Assembly (NCBI GenBank): GCA_003255065.1
Contig: QAOA01005809.1
Location: forward strand, 357,999-421,998
DNA from: Cercis canadensis
Taxonomy: Eukaryota; Streptophyta; Magnoliopsida; Fabales; Fabaceae
DNA: 64,000 bases
Direction of reading: 5' to 3'
In this document: positions 12,801-24,800 of the stretch, piece by piece
How positions within the stretch are numbered: the first letter of the stretch is position 1
Layout: each line of letters begins with the position of its first letter
Notes under the pieces: generated by a model
Databases searched by the model: none
What the model saw: the letters and a program-made list of their open reading frames with translations, nothing else
Told to the model about the DNA's origin: nothing
Position numbers and translations under genes: made by a program

Positions 12801-15800
12801 CCCTGCAACATTTTTGGCCCCCCTTTCTTCATTTTCTATATTTTTCTAATCCAAAATCCAGTGGGTGCATATTTTTTTTTATCAGAACAGATCCTTTATG
12901 TCAATTACTAAAAGAATAGCTTTTAAGACCATCACAGGCACATATTTTTCCTCAAAGTATATATTCCCAAGAAACTAGTATGCCAAGCAGCTTGAACATG
13001 AATCTTTAACAAATTTCACTAAAGTCGTTATTACCAGCATAGATGCTGCACGAACAGAAAGAACTCCATGCTTCTTTGGTTTATCAGCATACTTTCCCTT
13101 CAAAGGAGTCGATGCAAATTCTGCACTCCAAGAAGACACATTTCTGTTTACTTTTGGTACTGTTATATCATTTTCAATTTCTGGGTCTTTCTGTTTTGTC
13201 ATAAATGAGGCCTTGAAAGAGTCTTTCAACTCTTCTGAAGGCCTCACACCAACAGGAAGGTTGAAGATGCTTAAGTTATCATCAACTACTGGTGTAGCAT
13301 CTGCTGCCCTATCTTTGGTCCACTCCTGTGCCACTTCATATCCAGGATAAGGATTCCAATTTACAAGTTCCTCTCTTTGAAAAGCAGTCTCACCTGATGC
13401 AGTTTATTTTATTTTTATCTTTTTTTTTTTAAAAAAAAAAAGCAAAAAAAACTATTCAACTGCACAGATCCAAAGAAATTGAGCTTTCAGTATTTCATAA
13501 TTACCTCCTTCAGTTATTGCATCATAAAGGATGGAATACTTTGTAATGGTGTCAGATATTTCTTCTTTGTTTTGATCAGAACCCCTAATATTGTCCAGAA
13601 GACAAAATGAGATAAAGAGAAAAAGGAAAGATTCATAGATTCAGGAACAGCAGCTAAATTATAAAACAAAGAAAACAAAATGTAGTTAGTGAACAAGATC
13701 AAAGGAGAAGAAGAAACCTTGAAGTGTATAACTTCATGTTGTTACTGGCCAGTACTGGGTCTGATGTTTCAAAGTTCTTATTGAAATTGTCATCTATAAC
13801 ATCTGCAGCAATCCTTTTTGCCCCCTCATCAAAGTCAGGTGAATCCATCAATTCAGATGGGGATAAATTTCCAACTGCATTCTCTTTCAAAGTGTTAACC
13901 GGTTGCTGATCATGTCTCCCCCAAAAGTTAAAAACAAAAGGAAAATGTTGGGCTAGTCTAAAAAGTATGCCGCCATTCTGGGAAGCCTCTGGTTTATTTA
14001 GACTGAAACATAATAAATCATCAACTTTTCATGGTCAGAAATTCTTGGCACCCCATGGACACAAAAGTATTAAAAAATATAAAAATTGAACCAATTGAGC
14101 ATATCTGATTCATTGATATCATCAATATAATCCACACTGTCACCGTCAACATTATACATACCACAGTAGTCAATGCCTGGTAAAATGGTCAAAAAGCTCA
14201 GACATAAGCACAATGTGAATCGCTAAGTTATATTTAGCAGGTCAAGACTACAATGCTTACAGCTTAGAGATAAGGGGCAAGTTGTATACAGCTAATGTAA
14301 TGTGCAAGGTCCATATCTAGGGAATTTGAAGATTGACTTATTAGTAGTTTAGGATTATATCCACTCCAATTTCAGAAAATCCCTGTACAGGATAGTTTGC
14401 TAAAATAATATATACATACTAGGGAAATGTAAGTGTCCTAAGTTGTATTTTCTACTATCAAGTTTGTTAATTGTAAGCTATCATTCTAAAAATTAGAAAC
14501 TGATAGTAATAACCAAATGAATTGCTAGTTTTAGTTGCAAAGGATAATCAACATCAAAATGTTGAGAACCTGTAATTGCATCTCTTCCTCTTTTCACAGT
14601 ATAATTCTTAGGGAAACTGTTCATGGTCATTGAACGGACACTTGAAATTCCTTTATTCATCCTTGCTAAGTTAAAATATACTCCCATATCGAACCTGACA
14701 AAACCCTAGCATATTTTGAGTCATATTTGGTCCCCTAAAATCTGAACTCTAGCAATTCTGTGTAGCCCAGAAATGAGAAATCCCAGCAACCTGTTTTCCA
14801 AAATCCAGCAAATCTCTGGTCATCAAGCTCCAATCTTTCCAAATCAGAAGTCAATCTTCAACTTGATCCCCATTATTTTGTTATTATTTTTAGGATACAA
14901 TTAGTTTTATTAAGAAAAGTCTCATGCTTGCCGAGTGTTGGCTTGGCACATGCCTAAAGATGGTATCCATTTTGGGAGCTTAATTAGGATTCATTAATAT
15001 GTTAATTTTCTGTTGAGGGTATTATAGTGATTTTTGCAGTATTTTCTGTTTGGGTTGAGTGTGTTTGGCTATTCTGAGTCCTTCTAGTCTTTATAGGATT
15101 TGGGNATGCTTGCCAATTCTAATTTACACTGAAAAAGGACATCGTCAAAACTCCCATATAGATGTAATGACAGAGGACACTCGCAGCAGCCTTTGAAGAC
15201 TTATAGAAGGAGTGCAGAAGCCAATTCCAGCTCTCGAGTGTTGGCTTGGCACATGCCTAAAGATGGTATCCATTTTGGGAGCTTAATTAGGATTCATTAA
15301 TATGTTAATTTTCTGTTGAGGGTATTATAGTGATTTTTGCAGTATTTTCTGTTTGGGTTGAGTGTGTTTGGCTATTCTGAGTCCTTCTAGTCCTTATGGG
15401 ATTTGGGCTTGGGTTTTAACCCTTGTCCTTATAGGATTATGGTTTTTCATTGTTGATTAAGTCATGGGAGATGTATTTAAATGCTATTATTGTTCCCTTT
15501 TCAATTCAGAGTTTAGTTTTATGAGAATATTCAGCAGATTGCTTTGATTGTGTAATGTGATCAACCATAGGTGTGACTCGTAGGTTTCTTTTCTTCTTTC
15601 CCTAATTTTTACTTTCTCTCTATTATTCTGATCTGCCCTGCAACCAGAGTTCCCAATTTCGCAGCCACTGATCACAGTCATAAACAGCCACAAATCTGAT
15701 CTCAACAACCCATCCTATTACCTACAAAATACCCTTTTCTTCATACACAAACCATTAACTACCTTCTGCCCTTCAACCATCCCTAAAATCCCTGATTTTA

Positions 15801-18800
15801 GCCGTAACTCCTTCCTGTCATATGTCATGCAAAGAACAGAAGAAACGAAAGATGAAAGACAAAATGCATTGATTGAATCTAATATCACAAATGTAGAATA
15901 AACCACATCAATCACAACTGACTAATAAGTACTAACAATACAAAAAGGCAGATAATGCCATCAAATGTGCCTCAATGCATCAACATCAAAAACACTGCTT
16001 TTTGTTTCTATATATTCCTACTAAAGTAGAAAATAGTCTGTCATAGAACCCCTCACCCCCCTTTCCCTGGCAAATGCAAATAGAATTTCTCAATAAGCAT
16101 TCATATTTTCCAGCAAGATACTCACCCTAGTGTAAGAACAGTTGTTATCATCAGGTTGGGCTCAAGATTTGGTTCATGAACTGTAGATATTATGATTTCC
16201 CTTGTGTATTCTGTTGTTTGACGGAAAGTATGTAGAAAGGCCACTATATCACTATCACTGACAGGAACTGAACTTGCGAGAATGCATATAACTATGCTAT
16301 TTGAATCCTAAATAAAAATAGTAGTAATAATCAATAAGTTTATATGGTACAGGAAAAGAATAAAAAGGCAACCATAAGAGCAATAGCTTAAACTATCCAA
16401 AAGATTTTATAAGAAATAAAATTTCTGCACTTGAACAAGTGGCAGAATACAGAGTCATAATGAAGAAAGATACGCTGATAAAGAAATTTTTTCATTTTTC
16501 TAATGAAAAAAAATCCACGAGAGAATAACACAATTGGAGGGGGAAAAAAAAGAATTTTGAAGATTGGCATTGTCCATCAATAAAGAACTAAAGAAGATAC
16601 ACTTATCATGCATTAAAATGGAAATTGGGTGATACCTTCAAACCGACACCAAGGAAAGGACAATCAAATATAGACTGTAAAATTGAAGTTTTGATGTTAT
16701 ATGCAGCTCCAAATCCAATTCTTGCTTCTTTATAGCCTTCCAACATCTGTACACGGTTATGTAAGACAGTCATACAAAGGAATGGGATGGAAAGAAACAG
16801 ACAAAAGAAAATGGATTAAAAAGAAAGGACATAAATATTCAAGTTTATTCCTGTTTCCAGCAGTATAACAAAGCTACAAGAAATAAATTTATTTGTAAGG
16901 CAGAAAATTCTAACATAAGTGGAAAAAATATCTCAGTAACATACTTTATTAACTTCTGAAACACTGACTTCTTTCATCCCATCATGCAATCCATCTACGA
17001 GCTTTCTGTGCATATCCTGAAAATTTCTCAGCTGTAACCATAAGACTGATTTTAAAAAGTCTAACTGCAACAAGCATACTAGAAAATTAAAAACTTACAG
17101 ATGTAAGAACAGATATGGCATTAATGGCCAACAAAACTGCATTATTTGCAGTCTTTAAAGCCTCATCTAGAGTCACCAAGTCCTTTTTGAGTAGTGCATC
17201 AATATCGATTTCTGTGTTATATAAGCCAATAACAATGAGTAAACTTTTAGATTTGTAGGCCTTCTAACAATCTGAATAGATGCAAATGGTACTTTTCTTT
17301 CTCTACTTCTCTCAAATTTAAAAAAGTTTCGTCACTTTAAATAGAAGATAACCATTATGTTGAAAGGTTAGCAAAATTGGTTATTCTATCTCTGAAAATC
17401 AAACTTGATCCTCAGAGATAGAATAGCCAATCTTGCTAACCTTTCAACATACTTTCTCAAACTCATACATAGTAACAAATCATTAAATTAGGGTAACTAA
17501 ATGTTCGTTATGAAGAACAAAATCTTTCCTTGAAGTATAAAGTGAAAATCAGTAAAATGTGCACCAGAAAGAATTTGACAGAACCATGCTCAATTAAATA
17601 AACATGAAACATAACTTACCAATAAGTAAATTTGTGATCTCCTTAAGTTTCCCTACCAAAGCTTTGACCTGAGAATGAACAGTTATGACACTCAGATAAA
17701 CATACTTATACACATTCCTCATAGCACACAAATGATTCATACAACATTTTTTTTCTTTATAAAAGTAGAAATTCATTAAGACAAGGAAGGAAGTAGTACC
17801 AAAACAAAAAGAGGATAAGATATCCTTCCAGACACACACACAAAAGCAGGAAAAAAAAAAAAAGAAGAAGAAGAAGGAGAAGAAGCAAGAAAACACAAGA
17901 AAATTAGTGCAATAAGGCTATCTGTTAGGAACCCAGAAAATGTATTAATAAACCCAGAGATAGATAACCAAGGAATTGGAATAAAATACTCAGTAATGTT
18001 ATTCAAATTCAAGGGTTCAACTACAATGGTCCAGAGCTACTAGCTCCTCAGAGAAATGAGATTCTCTGCCAAAGGTTAACCATCAACATAAAAACCTACC
18101 CCACACAATCCCTCTCCTCTTCCTTAAGAACCAACCCACTCACGTGAGCAGTCCCCCTTTCCCTCTAACAGAAAACCAGCTCAGCCTAATTTTCTATAAC
18201 AGAATTCCCTTCTGCCCCACTCTTCTGCCTCCTAGTATAGACCCTCCATATTTTGGGCTGGACTCTATCATTGCCGCCCTGTGAAAGCACAGCCTTGTCC
18301 TCAAGGCTGAAAGTTGGGAATTGTTGCTGGAGAACCTCCATGTCCTCCCATGTAGTGTCATCAGAGGAGCCCCCTTTCCATTTAACAAGACATTGCCTGA
18401 AAGGAGTGCCTTCCTTGACGATGTCTCTAGTAGCCAAAATTTCTTCAGGTTCTATAGTGTCTTCCAGTTCGACTTCAAATCCACTAGGCAGCTCTGGTTC
18501 AACAGAATAATTCCCAATTGCCCTTTTTAATTGGGATACATGGAAAACCGGATGAATCTTGGAATGTAAGGGCAGTTTCAACTTGTAACCTACTGTCCCA
18601 TACTTTGCCAATATCGGATAAGGACCAAAAAATCTAGCAGCCAATTTTTGATTGATTCTCCGGTGGACAGTTTGTTGTCGATGGGGACGAAGCTTTAAGA
18701 AGACCCATTCTCCCACTTGATAAGATTGCAGAGTTCTGTGCCTATCAGCAAATTTTTTCATTTGATCTTGTGCCTTACTCAAATTGTGTTTGAGCTGTGC

Positions 18801-21800
18801 CAATGCTTCATCTCTGTCACAAAGTTCATTAGCCACTGCCTCCACCTTTGTCTCACTCCTTAGGTACTTAATTATACTAGGAGCCTTTCTGCCATAGACA
18901 ATCTCAAAGGGAGAGGAACCCGTAGAAGCATGGTAGGAAGTATTGTACCATAATTCTGCCCAAGACACCCAGTATGCCCAGTTTTTTGGTTGCTCCGAAG
19001 CAAAGCAACGTAAATATGTTTCTAAGCATCTGTTTAACACCTCGGTTTGGCCATCCGTTTCCGGATGATAGGAAGAACTCATTTTTAACATTGTGCCTTG
19101 CATCCGGAAAAGTTCCTTCCAGAAATTACTCAGAAATAAAGGATCACGGTCGCTGATTATTGACTGCGGGATACCATGAAGCCTAACAATTTCTTTGACA
19201 AAGAGTTCAGCCACCGTCCTGGCTGAATAGGGATGCTTTAGCAGAATAAAGTGGCTGTACTTAGATAGTCTATCGACCACTACTAGGATAGCTTCATAAC
19301 CTTTAGATTTGGGAAGGCCAGTTATGAAATCCATAGAAATATCCTCCCAAATTTGATTTGGCACTTCCAATGGCTGAAGAAGGCCAGCTGGGGATGTTGC
19401 TGCATATTTCTGTCTTTGGCGTATATCACAAGACTTCACAAAGTCTTGGATACATCGTTTCATTCCATGCCAATACAGATTGCCTGCCACCCTTCTGTAA
19501 GTTCGAAGAAAACCTGAATGACCACCCATGGGCGATGAATGGAACTCTCTCAAAAGAAGTTGGATATGGGGAGAAGTGGCCGGAATGACTAAGCGGTTCT
19601 TATAAAGCAGTACCCCCTGCTGGTAGGAAAAACCCGGATGAGAAGTAGGGTTTTCTTGCAGGTCAGAGATGATCTGTTTAAGCTGTGGGTCCAGCTGAAC
19701 TTCCTGAGCAACAAGGTCTCCTTCTAGCCAAACTGGAGAGGAGATTACAGCATGTAACTCTGCAGTCTCATGAAGGCGAGATAAGGCATCAGCAGCCTTA
19801 TTATCCGGACCAGGTTTATAGATTACTTGGAAACGGTAACCTAATAATTTGGCCATCCATGACTGCTGGTTTGTGCTAGTTATTTTCTGCTGCAGCAAGT
19901 GCTTCAAACTTCTCTGATCAGTATAGATAACAAAAGCTCTCCCCAATAGGTAATGTCTCCAATGCTGAACTGCAAGTACCAAGGCCATGAGTTCTTTGTC
20001 ATAAGCTGACTTAGATGCGTGGCTGCTAGAGAATGCCTTGCTGAAATACGCAATTGGCTTGCGGTTTTGCATCAAAACTGCTCCAATCCCTGTGCCTGAA
20101 GCATCACACTCGATTTCGAAGGGTCTTGCAAAATCCGGAAGAGCTAAAACTGGAGAAGTAGTCATAATCTTCTTAAGGTGCAGAAAAGCTTCTAATGCTG
20201 CTGGTCCCCACTGAAAATTGTCCTTCTTGGTTAGTTCAGTAAGAGGCTTTGCAATTTGCCCATAGCCAACCACAAATTTTCGATAATAACCTGTCAATCC
20301 CAAGAAACCTCTGACTCCTTTAACCGTTTTAGGAACTGGCCAATTGATGATTGCTTGGATCTTGGCAGGGTCGGCTGCAACTCCTTGACCCGAAATAACA
20401 TGCCCAAGATACTCCACCGACAACCTACTAAAACTGCATTTTTTTCTATTTACTACAAACTGATGTCTGGACAGAACTTCAAGTACAGTTTCAAGATGCT
20501 TTAGATGAATTGTCCAATCCAAGCTATAAATCAAAATGTCATCGAAAAATACCAACACAAATTTCCTTAGAAAAGGACGAAACAAATCATTCATAACGGC
20601 TTGGAAAGTAGCCGGGGCATTAGTGAGCCCAAATGGCATGACTAAAAACTCATAATGTCCATTGTGAGTGCGGAAGGCAGTTTTCAAAACATCAGCCTCA
20701 TTAACCCGTATTTGGTGAAATCCGGATTTTAAATCCAGCTTGGTAAAATAACAGGCCCCATAGAGCTCGTCTAGAAGCTCATCTACCACGGGTATGGGAT
20801 ACTTGTCAGGGATAGTCACCCTATTCAAGGCTCTATAGTCAACACATAATCTCCAAGTGCTGTCCTTCTTCTTAACTAGCAGTACTGGACTAGAAAAAGG
20901 GCTGGAGCTAGGTTGTATGATACCTGAATGGAGCATTTCAGTCACTTGCCTTTCAATTTCTTCTTTATGGTGGTGAGGATATCTATAGGGTCTGACATTG
21001 ACTGGTCCCTGCCTCTCCTCCAATGCAATAGAGTGCACACACTTTCTCTTTGGAGGAAGCCCTTCTTTAGCAAGAAAAACAGCTTCAAATTTGTTCATCA
21101 AGATTGACATTTCTTGTTGCTGTTGCCTTGTTAATTTGTGCTGTGCCTCAACTTCTAATGCCATGAAAGTATTAGTCTACCTAATTCCCCCTACTTCAAA
21201 ATAATTTGCCTCCAAAAAACTGTGTAATGAGGTTGGATTATGGCATCCAGACTGATTGCTCTTGGATGTGGCCAAGCTTCCAGGATTGCCTTGCAAAATG
21301 ACCTTCCGCCCTTTTAATTGAAACTCCATAGTCATATCCTGCCAGTCCATCAACACCTTCCCCAGTGTCTTCAACCAATCCACTCCCAGAATAATATCCA
21401 TTCCTCCCAAGTCCAAGACATAGGCATCAATCTGAATTTCGAAATTTCCAAACTGAAGTATCAGGCCAGAACACTTCCCTTGGGCAATTACTCTATGCCC
21501 ATCGCCAAGTTTAATCCCCAACCTCACGGTAGATTGTACCAACAACCCCAAAGCTTGTGTTAATTCAGTAGAGATGAAATTATGAGTTGCTCCATGTTAG
21601 GAACTCAAGCCCAAGAGGAGAGCCCAACCCAAAAGACTAGCCTATTAGGTGAGAGAGCCTCTTAGACTTAAGTACCATTTCACACTTTCTTGTGAAACCG
21701 ATGTGGGACTTCCCATATCGTAACACTCCACTGTCAATTAGTACTACAACAGTCACCCCATGTAACAACCCATCAAGTCGCATAGCCTTAGTCCCCGTAT

Positions 21801-24800
21801 TGTCATCCTCGGCCCTGCCAAATAATCCCATAGCTTTGCATTCGACTCCCTCTTCTTCCTCTGAATCCTCCACTTCCATCGCGATAATTTCCCCCTCTGA
21901 ATTCAAGGTTTCGTTTTTGCCCAAAACCAGTAATCGGAGTTGTTTATCGGCGCATTGGTGAAGTGGGTGGTACTTTTCCCCACAACGGAAGCACAATCCT
22001 TTAGTTCTTCGATCCATAAGCTCAGGGTATGATATATGGCGGAGACCCTTTGCTTTTTCCGGCAGTCCGCGGCGATCTCCTTCACTGCAACGGGAAGGAA
22101 TGGTCAAAGACGATGAAAAGAGTTTGTTCGATGCTTGACCCGAAGGATGCGATCCGGATTGGTAACGGGTTCGACCCGAAATCCACCCATCAGAGTTGGC
22201 CGACTGGCCCACCTCGTGAGCCCAGCCCGAATCCCTTTGAACCGGGTAGGATCGCAACCCACTTCTGGGACCAGAATCTCGATTGTTCTGTCCCCAGTGT
22301 CTACCCCGAAATTGTTTCTCTCCCGTATCATCATCTCCGGCCAGCTCCTCTTCAATGTCTTTTGCCATCTTCATTAGCTGTGGTCGAGAGGTGGGGTTCA
22401 GTGTGCGAACCCGACGTCGAATAATGGGACGTAAGCCACTCATGAAGTAACCGACATACTGCTCTTCCGGTAACCTGCCTACTTGGGATGAAATCAGTTC
22501 GAATTTCTCGATGTAATCCTCTACAGCTCCTGTTTGTTTCAAGGCAGAGAGTTCCTCAAAAGGGTTCTCAAACTTTCGGCCCCCATAACGAGCAATTAGA
22601 GCTCTCTTCAGTTTTACCCAGGTCAGATTATCCTCGGTTTCGTATAGGAGATTAAACCAATGAATTGTAGCTCCTTCCATACTAAGCCTTGACAGCTTGA
22701 GCTTGACCTCATCGGAGGTGTTCTGTACTTCGAAATAAATTTCTGCTCTGGTAATCCACCCAACAGGATCAGTACCATTAAACATAGGCAGCTCAACCTT
22801 CCGCACTGACATCCTGTATTCCTCTAAGGAATCCTCATGCGCTTCTTCAACTCTGTGTTGATGAGGAGGAATGGTGTCTTTCTCCCCTGAATTAGATGAA
22901 GCTCCTGAAAATATTTTACCAACTTCCTGAAGCAAGGAGTGCTGCATATCTTTCAAGGCAGACTTGAAAGAAGATTGCATTTCACCCATTCCCAACCTTA
23001 GTGATGCCAATTCAGCCTCTAAAACATCCACTCTATCAGACATTTTTGGTGGCATGAATTCACTTTAAGAATCGACTTAATCTTCCCCTTTAGTGAAATT
23101 TATCCGGCAGGTCGGACCAATCTGTTAGGAACCCAGAAAATGTATTAATAAACCCAGAGATAGATAACCAAGGAATTGGAATAAAATACTCAGTAATGTT
23201 ATTCAAATTCAAGGGTTCAACTACAATGGTCCAGAGCTACTAGCTCCTCAGAGAAATGAGATTCTCTGCCAAAGGTTAACCATCAACATAAAAACCTACC
23301 CCACACAATCCCTCTCCTCTTCCTTAAGAACCAACCCACTCACGTGAGCAGTCCCCCTTTCCCTCTAACAGAAAACCAGCTCAGCCTAATTTTCTATAAC
23401 AGAATTCCCTTCTGCCCCACTCTTCTGCCTCCTAGTATAGACCCTCCATATTTTGGGCTGGACTCTATCACTATCCAATCCCTCTTGAAATCTTAGAAGA
23501 AAAAAAAGACCAGGGACAAAGCACCAAAGAGAGGCCAGATGCACAATCTAGTCCAAAACCAACCCTAAGGTCAGTGAAGTGTCCTTAAAAATACAGGCAT
23601 ACACTCTAGCTAAATGCACCAAATGATAGCATAAACTGGGCACTGCCAAAGAAATTTAGCCTCTTTTCTCCTGACAAAGCCTTGAAAGCTAATAATAAGA
23701 AGCATTCCAAACTTGAGGGGCAAACCAAAAATTCACCAAAAAGGTCAAACAAACTATTCCATAAAAATGTGGCTGCTGAACAGTGTAAAACTAGATTAGT
23801 AGCTGTCTCAGAGCTTGAACCACACATATCAAGAATCACATATATCAAAGAGCCTTTGCAGATCTTACTGTTTCAGAAAAGTATCGATATTCCACAATTG
23901 CCTTTTTTTTTGGTCTATGATGAGAAGTTTACAGAACATCAATCAATCACATCGATGGAATCTCAAGCAATCAAAGAGCACATGGAAAACTTCAGGTTCA
24001 CTTAACTAAGTCATCATAAGATTTTGAGCCCATGGAACTATTCAGTATAACAAGCTATGCTAAGTTGCTTTGCAGGTTGAAAAGTTTAAAACTACATGTT
24101 AATTGTCCTGAAGTTGTGATTTCTTATTCCACCATGGCAAAAAAGTGTGTGCACCCTAGCACAGATGATACCTCATCTTGTCGTCTCAACCCTTCAAAGC
24201 TGAAAGGCTTCAAAACTATAGCAACAGTAAATCCATTTGCAGACCTTATTGTCTCAAAAATATCAATTGCAACAGTGTGGTCAGATCCATACCCTGCACT
24301 AGCCACCTGACAAAGGAAAATAAGGAAAAATCAAAACATGGAAAAAAGAAAAGGGATAAAAGAATTAGTTGATGGTTAGTTTGTTTTCATGGAAAAACAA
24401 AAAAAAATAATGGTCATTGTCATACATTAAACCACTTTAAGAAATTCTAGCTAGAATAATGCATCTTACAAATACTCATAAAAAAAAAAAAAATGAATGC
24501 ATGCTATGCATGCAATCTAGCACTTTCATTGTCAACCTTCTTTCTTTACAAAGAGGTATGCCAAATATACAGTTTTGTCCCCAGATATTTAGGTTTTAAA
24601 ATACAACCCGAATTCTACCATTCTCACATCCCATTCTATCCATATACACCAAACCAAGAAAGAATATCGCCACTCTGCAAAACTTTCCTACTACTTGCTA
24701 CAAAAAACCTTTTCTTGAAAGTGTGAAACAGCAAATAGTCTCTCTGTAATCAAAATTTCTGAAAGAAAAATAATGGAAATTTCAACATATTTGCACTTTC

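Larger units (their letters stand above)
17923..23470 (-). mobile_element. Young Ty3/gypsy chromovirus, 5548 bp, inserted in ARC3 intron 4
   Basis: Two LTRs of 348 bp (17923-18270 and 23123-23470) appear identical base for base. The flanks are CTATC at 17918-17922 and CTATC at 23471-23475, a clean 5-bp duplication. Internal order on the minus strand is PBS, gag with a zinc knuckle, protease, reverse transcriptase, RNase H, integrase and chromodomain, the order of chromoviruses. Compact size and short LTRs suggest the Reina lineage (inference). It lies antisense-neutral: the same strand as ARC3, within an intron of 6.5 kb. The coding part carries three lesions (see gag, protease and pol entries), so this copy is not autonomous despite its youth. 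Confidence 0.95.

Noticed and set aside
12344-12832. 162-codon minus-strand open frame
   Set aside because: It lies in ARC3 intron 12 between confirmed exons, and it has no family resemblance.
13724-13909. Plus-strand open frame
   Set aside because: It is the antisense shadow of ARC3 exon 10.
22029-22424. 131-codon plus-strand frame and nearby short frames
   Set aside because: They are antisense shadows of the gypsy gag.
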